From assembly GCA_025345505.1 (NCBI GenBank), contig JANVCC010000018.1, positions 9,623,710 through 9,687,709 on the forward strand: DNA of 64,000 bases, given 5' to 3'. Numbering within the stretch: the stretch's first letter is position 1; every line of letters begins with the position of its first letter. The notes under the pieces were generated by a model, which saw only the letters and a program-made list of their open reading frames with translations, was not told the origin of the DNA and searched no databases. This DNA comes from Todiramphus chloris collaris (taxonomy: Eukaryota > Chordata > Aves > Coraciiformes > Alcedinidae). Positions 11,529 to 23,800 of this stretch are shown here, piece after piece. The position numbers were made by a program, and so were the translations under genes.

Positions 11529-13208
11529 CCGGATCAGATCACAATTATGATAATTTTGGGCACACTGCTTCAGGTACTAAATGCAAAATGGTTGAAGGTC
11601 AACATGGTTTCTGTTCATTATAACCTGATTTGCTTATTAATTCCCATTCCTTTTCTCTTTCTGCCTTTCTTCCCTTGGCTATTGACTGAATTCCTTTTAA
11701 GTGCTCAGGAATTAATTCTTCACAGAATGTAACAAAGGGTGTATGTCTATAAACCTAAATGAAAAAATAAAAATACCTGTTGACAGAGAAGCATATCATA
11801 ATTTAATAAAATTGATACACTTTTGTAAAGTTGTGTATAATCTGTGAATTATATTAATGAGAAAACAGGAAAATTGTGTTCCAATTTATGGTTTATGTAT
11901 GTGTACTTTGTAATTCAATTTGGACAATCTTGTTTGGAGTCCATTAATTTTTGTTTTCATTAATAGTAGAGTTAGGCCATAGCAGGGACATTCAACCTGT
12001 TTGTTTTGCATGGTTGTGTGGACGCATCCCCTATAGTCTCATGTTAGTGCCAGATTTGTGAAGCCAGGCAGTGTTGTCATTATTACATCATTCTTGGAAG
12101 TTGCACGAAAATGGTTTTCCTTCAACAGACACTATGAAAAAAAGACAAATATTTACCCTTTCCAACGCTTTCTAAAATAAGAAGGAATTAATTCTTTTTC
12201 TATATCTGCTGCTGGAAAAACTCTGGATGTAAACGACATATTGACTTTTTATTTGAAACAATCTTTCTACATTAATATACAACAATATATATAATTTAAA
12301 AACATTTCAACATCAACTGTTAATCACACCTCATGAGAAAGAATCTAATGAGCAAAAAGTGTATTTTCTACAATCCAAGAAAGGATACATTGGTGTTTTC
12401 CTGAGTATAGCACATCAAATACTTTGTCAATGATCTGCAATCTGTAAAAATAAAAGCAGCAGACCTTCAAAGATCACTTGTAACCAGCAGATCACTAGTA
12501 ACCTTCGTCTGCATCTTGCAAAGCACTTTAAAATGCATGAGTGAAAGGTGACAGTATATCCATGAGATAATGATGCCATTCCTTCATTTGACAGCTCAGT
12601 AGAGATGGTTGTGCTGACTGTGGTCATAATTAATTTTCAGATGTGCTCTTCCTAAAGCCAAATTTCCCAGTCTGACCAAAGTGTGCAGCAGTCATTGTAG
12701 GCTCAGTTAGATACCTAGCAAAGGGCTCTGTGAAGCTCTGTTCAGAGTATCCATGTGTGTACAAATGTCACATTTCTCAACATGAAATGCTGAAGAGAGC
12801 ATTTTAAAATCCTGCTTCTTTTTATTTAGAGGCAGGTAGCTAAATGTTCCACCAGGGAGGCTGGTGAGCTCACATGATGCTTTTAAGGCACTGCCAGATG
12901 CCGTGGTCACAGATAAACCTGCTGCATATTTGATGTGGTATAGAGGTTGCCAACAATGTGGAAAATGGGACGTCAGTTGCTCCTCAGTCAAAGGTGATAT
13001 AAGCCCATGTACTATGCCGTTAAGAAGACTCATTTACTCTAACAAGATATAGGGAAAGTGGGATTTGAGGCAGCTTCCATCCTTCCTGTGAGAGCCATGC
13101 CACTATACAGAAGGGATGAGAACCATAGGGCGAGACATAAAATGTACGTACTTCACTGAGAACACCAGGGGGAATTTACCTTCCAGACCCTATTTCAAAT
13201 GACAGTTA
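11529..13208. other. Unique DNA, no gene supported
   Basis: AT-rich to about 12400, then somewhat more balanced. The longest frame is 108 codons on the minus strand (12707-13033), without recognised domains, overlapped by an open frame on the plus strand. Confidence 0.55.
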
Positions 13209-13232
13209 TGTGTAATTACATGTAATTACACA
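13209..13232. promoter_or_regulatory. Perfect 24-bp palindrome with two TAATTA homeodomain-type cores
   Basis: TGTGTAATTACA (13209-13220) is followed directly by its exact reverse complement (13221-13232). Each half holds the self-complementary TGTAATTACA, so two TAATTA cores lie exactly 10 bp apart, one helical turn. TAATTA is the classic core bound by paired/Antennapedia-class homeodomain dimers. The palindrome is read directly; a role as a binding site is inference. Confidence 0.55.
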
Positions 13233-13466
13233 CATTGTTCAATGTCTCATTGGAAAAATATCGAGGAATAAGGAGCACAACCACAGCCACTCGGTCACAC
13301 TAGTACCTTGGCCACTAAACCTTTGATTGTGCTCCTTTTTGTCCTGTCTCTTATTAAGGAGTCTCAGATATAGTGTTTGTTTCTGCCCAATGATTTGATT
13401 TGGGCAGGTGAAATGGTGCTTGCTATCACTGAGCTTAGCAAGGACCTCATGGGGACCTGGTGCTTC

Positions 13467-13484
13467 CTGCAGCTTGAGCTGCAG
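13467..13484. repeat. Short inverted repeat CTGCAGCT-tg-AGCTGCAG
   Basis: Two perfect 8-bp arms are separated by 2 bp, embedded in a more GC-rich patch (about 13430-13500) that also contains AGCTCTAGCTAG. The arms contain CAGCTG-like E-box sequence. A chance origin is possible. Confidence 0.5.
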
Positions 13485-15592
13485 CTCTAGCTAGTGGGAT
13501 GTTGCATCTCAAAGGTGGAGGGACAAGCTCTGATTGCAATTGCTTTTAGAAAAATGTGGCCATGTTGTGTTTTTTTGTGGTGTTCAAGCCAATCAGTACA
13601 CAGATGATACATGCTCTGGGCACAGGTTTTAAATTCCTGAGGGTCTATGCGTCAACACTGTGTTCTACTGGGCTGCCAGAAGTATACAGGAGAGATGTAC
13701 CAAGCCAGCTGCATGGTGAACATACAGAAGAGAGTATTAAATGTCTACAGACCAGTCAACACTACAAATTTAGATACTTGCTGAACTGGCAGTTTAGGGG
13801 GTCATTTTAGGATCAAAATTTTGAGCCTAAATTATTCAAATCTGCTTTAGTTTTGTTGAAGACCCTTGCATCATTAATTGTATGTACTGGATTTCAATTG
13901 CATATACTGAACTTACGGGCTCAAATTTACCCAAGGAACTAAAAGGTCAACAAGATGTTGAACATGCTTCTTCCAGTACCTGGAGCCCTCATGAACCTCT
14001 CCTCCTTCTCCAGGTGAAAATGAGAAAGCTGAAGCATTATAAAAGAAGCTTTAATTTAACAATATATTAAGGATAATGTGATCTCTACCAGTAACCCTTT
14101 TTTGGCTAAATGTTTCTGCCAGTGCTCTACTAGTAGCACTCTTTTGGTTAAAATATCTGTGTTACTGATGGATCAGGGTTGAATTTCTGTGCTTTTCAGC
14201 ATTTGCTTCTCAGGCAGATACTATATTGCCATAGAAATAAAGACCATTTCTCAGTGCATATTTCAAAGAGAGAGCATGGCACTATGCCATGTTATGGCTG
14301 TTAGCATCACTATATCATCCCTTCTGAGTGGTCTGCTTTGCTACCACTTTCCAAGGGATCTCTTTCAGGGCATGACAGTGTGAAACTAGAGAAATGATGT
14401 TTGGCAATAACATAGCTTGATGGCAAGATATGTCAAACAGCTTAAATTGTAGGCTCACTTTCAAAACCTGTCCTTTGCCCCATCACCACTGTTGATAGTT
14501 AGATTTGCTGGTCCCACCTGCTAGTTTGCACGAACGGGATAAAATTAGAGGAGCGATGCAGGAGCACAACACACATTTTGTGATGTGTATAAAACAAGCC
14601 TCAGCATGAGCTTGGCGGTACAGATAGCCATATAAGATGAAGTGAAATAAGTGTTCCTTTGTGAATAGGGGCCCTCTGCCCAGCCTTTGCATCACACTGC
14701 TTAACCTGGCCTACAGCCTATAAAAAGATACATAGATTATAAAGAAAACACTCCTTTCAGAATGCAATGTGAAAACTTGTAAAACATTGCTTTTGTCCAC
14801 ACAACATGTATTCATTCTGGAATGTCAAATAAACACAGGGGCTTGCTGAATATCCTTCCTCTCATCTGGCATTTTGGGGTCCAAACATAAAACTGATACA
14901 TTGCTAAGCAGGACTAAGAAATTAAAACCTGTGCAAAGTAAAACATCTTAAAGAGACACTGTAAATTCTTTCCTTCATAAAAGTCAAGGAATCAAAGTCT
15001 GACCTCTGCAGCATGGGTAGAAAACTGGGGGAACATGAAGTCTTGATCTCACTCTGAGCATTGTCCAAGAAGATTTACTCAAGATGGATCAGCTGTTATC
15101 TGAGCTTTAAGGGGTATAGTTTTATCAGCTCCTTTGCTGCCAGGTGAGACAAATTAAATATACTAGAAGTAACACAAAAATCCAGTCAGGAATGAACTTA
15201 TTTTGATAAAGGGCATAAGGGTTTGAGGTTTTTTTAATATAATTTTCCTATAGGAAAGGCTTTTTTTGTCTGATGAAATTGTGAAAAATGTCAGTCCTTC
15301 CTTGTCCTCTGTTACATGCCCTTCCTGTAATTCTTTGATTTACATTCCTTCTAGTTCATAAACAATATGAATATAAGGAAAAATGCTTTTCGCATTTTGA
15401 TACTGATTTCCATTCAATGAAAGTTCTAGAATAGGATGAAAGCAGAGAAAAACAATGTAAGAACACTGTTTTTTTATGGAAAAATGGAAATTCTCCAGAA
15501 TTTTATATTGCCTCCAAAAATATGTATTTTCAAAGTGCAGAAAATGAAGATGATTCCAACTATACATTATTTCCTGATAAGTATACCTTTAA
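13485..15592. other. Unique DNA, no gene supported
   Basis: One acceptor-like pyrimidine tract ending in CAG lies at about 13996-14013, but no exon with a matching donor follows. No repeat family is recognised. Confidence 0.55.
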
Positions 15593-15610
15593 AATAATAA
15601 TAATAATAAT
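15593..15610. repeat. (AAT)6 microsatellite
   Basis: Six uninterrupted AAT units lie in AT-rich unique sequence. Confidence 0.9.
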
Positions 15611-15884
15611 TTGTAGCAAGCATTATTACTATTTTTTCTTGAAGATTGCTCTGATTATTTCTTTATTTGCAGCTTCTAGGACTAGTATCAAGACTATACA
15701 GTCATATGATATTAAGAATAATCAATGTGATATGATTCTCAATTAATACTTTCTTTAATTTTCACTATCTTTTTTTAACTAAAAGGCTTTCCTCTGCATT
15801 TTCATAGTCAAATAATGAAGGGAAAATATTACTACCAAAGGGGCAAAGCGTAGCTACTGTGTGAATGGTGATTAAAATGCTAAA

Positions 15885-15904
15885 ACTAAACAATACTAAA
15901 CAAT
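15885..15904. repeat. Two tandem copies of ACTAAACAAT
   Basis: Two identical 10-bp units lie head to tail, probably a replication-slippage duplication. Confidence 0.8.
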
Positions 15905-18900
15905 ATTATTCATGATAAAATATTTGCTTGCTTTACAATAACTTTGGTTTGTGCTAACTATCTTAATAACTTCATTTGCAGATCTTGCTGAAGAAGCCAG
16001 TGTGAAGGAATCTCTCCCAAATATAGTGTTTCTGGGTTTTTTACTTTTGCATTCCTCTAGACACTTCCTATATGCACAATCTATCTTTGGGAAGCTCAGT
16101 GTAAAGCCTGGGATATGTCATCAGGAAGGGGAAAAAATGAACTGAGTAGTATTTGTCAAATATCTGTGATGATTACATTATCATATGTTTCTTATAGGAT
16201 GTTCTGCTATAGAAGGCCTGCTTACAAGGCCTCTTCCTTCTATCCCATCCCTCTACCCTCACCCCATCAAAAAAAAAATTCTAGCTTCCGTTGATCCACA
16301 TAATGCTTAATGTCATTTTAATGCACGACACAGAGCTGGCACCCTCAGGCTGTGAAAATTATGTTCTGGTATGTGATGTGGGGAAGGGAACAAGTGAAAG
16401 ATACTGCCTGGATTTGGCAAGGATATCTGGAAAGGGAATGGGAGTTTGAAAAGCTGCTAGGAAATGCAGATTGGTAAGAGTGTCAAACAAAGACTGAATG
16501 AGAAGGACTCAAGGGGAAAACTGAAAGTTTTGTAGAGAATATATGAGGTGACCAGCTGAGTTTGAAAGCATCCCTATCAACGATTTCAAGTCTGCTCCTC
16601 TCTTATTTCAGCTTCTCGTTTACTCATCATTCGTTACTCTAGTGGTTTGCCTCTCTAGTGACTTTTTCCTGTGCAAATGACATTCCATGGCTTAAGTCAA
16701 CCAGGTACCCAGGTGCTTCCTCTCTCCTGCCTTTGAATAACATTCCCTGAAAGCCAGAGAGCAGATAGGATACCTCATCATTTTCATGAAGTCCAAGTTA
16801 GTGTTTACTTTTGCATTGAGTCTTGTGGCACCCATCCATGCTTGGGGAGGCTAACACTGTTTGAGTGTTTTCTCTTACTGCTGGTGCCGCTTTCAGAGAC
16901 CAGGATTCTGTAAGCTGCTTTTATGGTGTTCAGTTTATTTCCTTTACCCCTGACTTCCAGAAAAACCTTCAATTTTTCTTCTACCACATCCCTCTCCTTG
17001 CTGACTCCTCGGACTATTTGTGGGCTCTAATCTCTTTCTGATATTTCCTATTCCCTCTCAACCCCTACTCTCCACTTGACAACAGCACTACTTCCCCTAG
17101 CCCCCTCACTGGGTAATATTTACTATGTCTTAAATGCCATCTCTTATTTTCCCACCCAACTTGGCATCGTATTCTGATTCCATAAATAAGAGTGATTATG
17201 AAACATCTTGGATGTGTCCTTGGCTGGCACAGGTGTCCAAACATGCTGTTCTTTCATGGGTAGTGTATCACTTAGATCTCACAGAAGGGAATAGGAGGCC
17301 CAAGCTGTCCATATGCTTCTACTTTCTTTGTTTTGTTCTGTAGGCGATTTTAAGATTGCAAACCCTCTGAGATGCATGCTATGTTTCACAGATCAGCCCT
17401 TAGTATTTGTGGCTATGAAAGGGCTAAATATGTCTGATAGAAAAGGTATCTATAAAAATAGCTCTCCAAAATGTCGTGAGGAATTGAGTAAAACTTTTTA
17501 TTTCCATGTTACCAAAAAATAAAAATATCTTAAAAGGGCCTTTAAAAATAGTGGACAGAAAAGCAAATACTCCTTTGTAGTACAAGCCTTTATGAAAGAG
17601 TATAATCAAAAACAGAGCAGCATTAAGACCAGAGAACAGAGAAAAACTTACACCAGAAAACAAAGAAAAAGCTTTGTGAAAAGTTTTTTCACAAAAAAAA
17701 AAACCTTTGTGAGAAGTTAGGTGAAAAGCCAAGCTTTTTAATTTCAGATCTGTATGACTCATTTTTGTTTGGGAGTGAGTTTGGCCATCAGTCACTTCCT
17801 TGGTTTTGGCTGATTTGCTTCTCTTGCAGTTGTGGCAACACTGGATCTTTCATAATGGTTAATATCAATGGCTAGACCACAGTACTGTTTTCAACAGAGG
17901 TTGATATCAAACATGCTTTAAATATGATTTTCTTTCCTTTTTTATTAGAAGAGCATAAATTAATGAATTGACTAATGCTGTCTATAGCAAGCATTATTTT
18001 ACAGGATCTCAACCTGGACTCAAAGATGCTGAAACTACAAGGTAGATATGCTAGTATTTTCACTCTCAGACATTTGATGTTGAAGACTGAATGATGAACT
18101 TTTGATTTTTCATATAGTTCCCATACAGACAAATTATTTGCCCCCAAGGCTACTTTCCTTCCTATGCTTTCAAAGGTGGACAGAACCCCTGGGATGCTCA
18201 AGTAGGGGAAAGAGACAGCAGACCAATCAATATGAGCAAGTCTGCAAATGTTGCCTGCAAAGGTCAGTTGGATGAGGCAAGCTCAGTTAGACAGAGAAAG
18301 TTCTGGCATAAAAGTTTGCTCTGTGCTTCATTCTGTGTAATCTCAAAGGTATGAGATGAGACCCTATCTTGTTTCTCACAGATAATTTATCGTATGGTGG
18401 CTACACACAATGGGATGAATAGCCTCTTTGCTTGTTTTTATATACACCGGTGTTTGGATGGAACATCCAGGAGGGTGGAACATCTCTGTCTTTGCTGGGT
18501 TAGTGTTGTATTTGCACCTCCTGTCTGGAGGTAGCAGTGTGAATGCTTCACACCCCTATCGGGGAAATGATTATTGCTTCAAGGAAAAATCTCAGGATAA
18601 CAGAACCTTGGTTCAATATGGCAGCGGGGAATTATACTTTGCTGAATATGGTAGTAGTACTTATTATTTGTAGTGGGAAAACAAGCAAAAGAGACAAAAT
18701 ATTATGCTAGATTTTCCTTTGGAAAATTCCCTCTTTTAGCTCCAGATCAAAAAATCTTATGCTGTTATCATGATATTATAGATTAAGATGTTCTGGTGAA
18801 GAGGTGCACAGACCATTTTTCCTTGCTTGTTCATTAGGAGAATACAAAATGTTTTAAAGAAACAGCATGACTCTTTCTTTTACTGTGAATGGAGATGGGC

Positions 18901-18942
18901 CCTTGAACAAAAATCTGATTCGACTTATGGGTGTGTAGTGAT
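15905..18942. other. Unique DNA with a pyrimidine-rich patch; no gene supported
   Basis: Around 16980-17110 the plus strand is pyrimidine-rich (CTCT and CCCCT runs). A 123-codon minus-strand frame (17424-17795) is Phe-rich and overlaps A-rich internal repeats, so it looks like a low-complexity artefact. No domain is recognised. Confidence 0.5.
17673..17695. repeat. Perfect inverted repeat, 10-bp arms, 3-nt loop
   Basis: TTTGTGAAAA and TTTTCACAAA flank GTT. A further CTTTGTGAGAAG copy follows at about 17704, suggesting local duplication in an A-rich patch. Confidence 0.6.
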
Positions 18943-19058
18943 ATCATAGAATGGTTGGGGTCGGAAGGGACCTTAAAGATCACCTAGTTCCAACCCCCTG
19001 CCATGGGTAAGGACACCTCCCATTAGACAAAGTTGATCAATGACCTGACTGCATCCTG
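18943..19058 (-). mobile_element. CR1 LINE 3'-end fragment, minus strand
   Basis: The plus strand begins ATCATAGAATGGTTGGGGT and continues through GGAAGGGACCTTAAAGATCA and CCAACCCCCTGCCATGGG. These are the reverse complement of the conserved CR1 3' UTR. Only about 115 bp remain, with similarity fading after about 19030, so this is a strongly 5'-truncated insertion. It holds no coding sequence. The low divergence of its first 80 bp suggests it is younger than the element at 699-2215. Confidence 0.9.
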
Positions 19059-20475
19059 ATTTGCCTGTTATTCTCCTTTGATATTATCACTGGATTGTTT
19101 TTTCTCTCCTTCAGTCCACACCTCACCTCTGCATGAGCTATGGGAAATCACCGTGTAATGTGCTCAGGAGAGGAAATCCTCTGGTGACAACTTTGAGCTG
19201 CAAATTCTTTGTAAGCTATGAGCTTGCAAAGCAGGTCTTTCAGCTGGCAGTGGGCAATGTGAACTTCTCTGTTGGGAATTCTATTACAAGCCAAGCAATA
19301 AACCAGAGCTTTAGAGTAGGTGTGGGATAGTAGAGTAGCCTTCTCAAATGTCTGCATCACCCAGAACAGAATACCAGCACCACTCTGTTCAAGGAGGTCT
19401 TTCATGGCTTCAGAAAAGACAGGCACTGGAGATCCATTTTGCCAGACAGTATCTTGCCTGGCAGAATGTACTCTGGAAAGTGATACTGATTTAAATGTTT
19501 AGACGGATATCATGGAAAGGAATTCATCAGCAATGCACAGGTGTTTTCAAACAGCAAGGCTGAAGATCATTCTGTTTACACCCTTTTATGTGTACATCTT
19601 GTGATTTTCTGACTGCCCAAGAGTGTATGACATAAAAAAGCAGAACTTGTGTTGACTTTTTGAAATGGTTTATGTAGGAACAAGCACTGATGAAAATTTA
19701 CCTGTAGCTACAGCAGTATATTGCTTAGTGTGTTCACCTACTTAGAGCTTCCATGTAAAATGAAAACCCAAACCAGACACTGAGAATAGTGGGAAGGCAG
19801 ATGGTACGTCCAGAGACTGCACAACTTTCTTGTTAGTCATGTATGGTTTGCATGAATAGACTTGTTGGGGAAATGACCCAGTACTGACTGAAATCTACAA
19901 GAGAATTTAATCTAAATGAGCTACCTATCCCAATAAATTTATTGAATCAAACCCAGTTTGTGAACAGTTAATTAGACTAATGAATCTCTTTTGCTGTAAT
20001 ATATCAAAGACTAACAAAATTGCTTCTTATCATGTCCCTCTGAGAGGATCCATAAAATCTGAGGCATCGGGCTCTAAGTGTCTACAGTGCCAGAGGCTGT
20101 ATGTAAGATGGGTGTCTAAGACCCTGCAGCAGGGATGAGGGTTTGATTTGGCTGCCCACACAAATGGTAATACCTTTTGAGATACATGAAGTATCTGAGA
20201 CATCTGCTTGCAGATAACAAATAGGACACGTGACTATGGTAGATCAGTGTCCTTGTGGAGTTGCTGGAGGTTAAATGGGATAATTTAGGGGACAAGCATC
20301 TAGTCCAGAGGTGCTAGTTGCCCACGTATGAAAAAATTAATTAAGCCCTGTTTAGTAGAACCTGAGAGCATTAAGAGGGAATCACTTCATGATAAAATAG
20401 ATCCATCAGCTGAAAATCTGAAGATTTTTGTCAATGTAATCATATCTTTTGCATATTACAAGTTTGTGAATACCT
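19059..20475. other. Unique DNA, no gene supported
   Basis: Short open frames on both strands lack recognised domains. The stretch ends at the target-site duplication of the solo LTR. Confidence 0.55.
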
Positions 20476-20481
20476 ATATGG
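20476..20481. repeat. Target-site duplication, left copy (ATATGG)
   Basis: The hexamer ATATGG immediately precedes the LTR and is repeated exactly at 20833-20838, after its other end. Confidence 0.9.
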
Positions 20482-20832
20482 TGTCGCTGTTTATGCCGGG
20501 AGCGGAGAGACGCAGCATCATATAAGTTCAGCAAGAGCAGGCAAAAGAAGCTACTTTATTAATTTACAACCCCATTTTTATACCCCAGCCCCACAGGGCG
20601 ATTGGTCAGCAATCACACATCTCCTAGGGTGATTGGTTAAAGTCCTACAGCACCTATTTCAAAATATTTTTACAATGTACCATAAACAAAACTTATCGAA
20701 ACACCATGTGCTAGTCTAGTTTACAAAACCGTCCTACTGTTTCTCATAACACGTGTGAGAAAGGCAGGGTTCTCACAGAATATTGTGAGAACCTAGGAAA
20801 ATTCCTCTGCTAGCAGCTTTTCAGCATCCACA
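20482..20832 (-). mobile_element. Solo LTR of an endogenous retrovirus, minus strand
   Basis: A 351-bp element has TGT...ACA ends and exact 6-bp target duplications (ATATGG) on both sides. No internal retroviral genes flank it, so it is a solo LTR left by recombination between two LTRs. Orientation comes from promoter signals on the minus strand. Two CCAAT boxes lie at 20632-20636 and 20601-20605, a GGGTATAAAAAT TATA box at about 20575-20585, and AATAAA at 20555-20560, followed by the R/U5 end. This spacing gives a U3 of roughly 230 bp. The 6-bp duplication fits alpha/beta-type (class II, ERVK-like) or avian alpharetroviral integrases rather than the 5-bp type of ERVL. I cannot name the family. 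Perfect duplications and intact motifs suggest a fairly young insertion. Confidence 0.9.
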
Positions 20833-20838
20833 ATATGG
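20833..20838. repeat. Target-site duplication, right copy (ATATGG)
   Basis: Exact copy of 20476-20481, directly after the terminal CA of the LTR. Confidence 0.9.
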
Positions 20839-23800
20839 TCTCTGTTTAGAGTGCCTAAACTGTTCATCTGGTCACATGCAATATAAGACTGTCCTTTAAA
20901 ACAGAATTCCATCTCAAAAATACTGACATTTCAAAGGAACATAACCTGCACTTATCCTGTGCTAGACTGAGACAGAAGATGGACAACTGACTGACAAGCT
21001 TCTTAAAAGTCTGTATGAACACTGGAAAAGAGTAGGGTCAGAGCACTGCCACTGGTGTTATTAGGGTTTCAAAGATACATCAGGCCTAAAATAAAACTTT
21101 GAGAAAGTGGACTGAAGTCTCTTGTGTCCCCATTCCAACACCCACTGCAGCCATTCAGGAACCATTGCTCAATTCCATTCCCAGAAAGCAATAAAAAATG
21201 CAAGCTGTTAGGGAAAAGCAAAAAAAAAAAAAAAAATCTACCTCCTTCTCTTGTTCTCTATTAATTCACAGTCTTGAATATCTGTCACCACACCATCTGT
21301 CTTGCTCAAGTATCAAGACACACTTAGAGTGTAATAAATGTCCTCTCACTGAAAGAGAGGGAATACCCCATGTACCAAATTTTCATAGAATTTTCTGCTT
21401 CATGCAACATTTTATTATGTTAAGTTGGTCTATATAGTTTTCATCAGAAGTTGTTTAGTTAACCTTTGCCTCATGATATATTTGTCAACTCAATTAAAAA
21501 AACAATAAAAATGGTATAAATCAAATTTTTATTTTCCCCTTTTTCTAATATTTAATTACCTGCTCTCTTTTTTCACCTTTCCCCCAGGTTCTTTTATTCA
21601 GCTCTCACACATAGATTAGCTGATGAAGAAGGCTGGCTCCAAATCCATTTCACAGGTCGTTTGAGACCAACCATTTAAACATTTTCTCCAACTAACCAAC
21701 AGAAGGTTAATTTTTATGGTTGTCCTTTGCTTGGATGTGTGGTGTGAGCTTTTCAGTGTCACCAAATCAAATATATGAACAGTAAACCAGTAGTAGCAAT
21801 ACAATGACATTTCCACAATTTCATCAGGAAAAAAACCCCAAACAATAGCCCACCAAGAATTCTGGGAGAAGTCAGATGAATTGTAACACTGTAATTATGG
21901 TAGGCTGAAGTTCAAACATGGGTGAAACACTTCAGATCCACAGTAAACCTAAAGTGGTGACCTCATGTGAAATAAAGCAAAACCATAGAGATTGTTACCA
22001 CACAAGTTTGTTCCACAAATATTTCAATGGCTTCTAAAAAGCAACTAATAGCCGTGGCTATGTTACTGCTGAAGAAGAATTAAATCTGAGGTTTTGACTG
22101 CCTTCTCATTGCATGTTTTGCAAGAGTATGGATGCTATGCATATGGTACTAATTCCCTTATAACATTAAATCTGACACTGTACTTCCCATGTGCCAACCA
22201 AGCTCATTCTTCCACCACTTTTAGCCTGTGGTTACAGTCCAGGCATGAGTCCCAGCCTAGCATGACAAAGGTCTTGGTGGTGAAGCTATCTTTGATTATA
22301 TTCTGGGGCAGTTTCAGGTAGTAGAAAGCAATGCTTATTGCCTTTCATTGCCTGTCATGCTAGATTACAGGTTTTTATCTGGTATTGATCTGTAATGGAC
22401 CCCATGTCTATGGATCACAATGGCAATGATGAAGGGAAGAGATTTGAACCTCAAGCAATGCTGGACTTAATAAGACTGCTTTCACATTGCTACGATGAGT
22501 GTCCTCAAGCTAAGACATTACCTAAAACAGAAGGCATTGTGTTTTTTGGAGGGGGTGAGGGTCATTATTTCTTTTTTTTTAACAAAAGTCTACAGCCAGT
22601 CAGATTGAAACAGTCTGTAATCAGATCTCAGTTATACATTTTAGACTATCAAGTCTGAGCTATAACAATTCGCAAGTTTCCCTCTGACTGGGAGTGGATG
22701 CTCAGAGAAGCTGCAGCTGTACACTCTCATCACCTTACAATCAGGACATCCCATGATGTCCTGAAACAGCATGCCTTTGGGCCACAATTTATAATAGCTG
22801 CCTCTGGACATCCAGAAATTTGTCTTTCTTTACAGCTAATCTGTGCTTTTCACATGCAAAATTTACTGTAAAAATGTATAGCACAATTTTGTCCTGTGGA
22901 AAAAAATAAACCCAGAAAGTGTGTTTCTGTTTGTTAGACCTTTCATATGATAGTTTCATGGAGTGCTCCCATTTGCCTGTTTTTATGAGTGTAATTATCT
23001 CCTATTAACTTCTCTACATCATTCTGATTTTCAGCATCCATTCTCCATTCCCTGCTTTAGTCTTCTTTTCCAGTGTCTATCTCTTAGCCAGGGAAAAAAA
23101 AACATTAATACTACTTTTTAAAACATGAGAGCTTTCATTTCCATCTCTATAGTACTTCATAACCTTCAAGGTAGCTCTTGAATAAAACCAGAAAACTTTA
23201 GACTTACCTTTCCTGCAGTGTCAAGGTAAAAATTTTAGTGCTTCTAGTTTAAAAGATCTTTTCAGTCTGACCAGGCTGAATGTGTACTTGAATCTCAATA
23301 GATCTTGATGCAATTCAGTGAATTTACAGATACTCTGTGTTAATAATATAATTATATTTTATTTCTTGTTGTCTGTCACTTAACCAAACAAATCTGAGAG
23401 GTGCAATTGCATGTCGATTTTCTGAACTAATTTGCTATAAAAATACTCTTATAATGAAATAAGCTTGAATTTTTGTTTATTATTCTGCCTTTCTCTAACA
23501 CGAATATTCTAATGTACCGACTAGTACTATGACTGTTAACACTGAGAAGCCAGAAAAAAACATTGATGCTTGAGCTCTCACTTTTGTGTTCATTTCTGTT
23601 AATGAAGATGATGAAAACTTTTTGGCATGAACTTGTTAAGAAGGATTCCAAATCTAGAGCATAAGTTCAGTTAGCAAAATGACAGCAGAAAGGTAGACCA
23701 AATGTCATACTCAGAAGATATATTAAAAAATCTTAGTCTGGTGCTTTTGCATATCCATATTTTCTAATAAGGAAAAGTACACCCCACTGAAATAACTAAA

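Noticed and set aside
17424-17795. 123-codon minus-strand frame with internal SLFSG repeat
   Set aside because: Phe/Lys-rich product of A-rich duplicated low-complexity DNA; no domain, no splice or promoter context.
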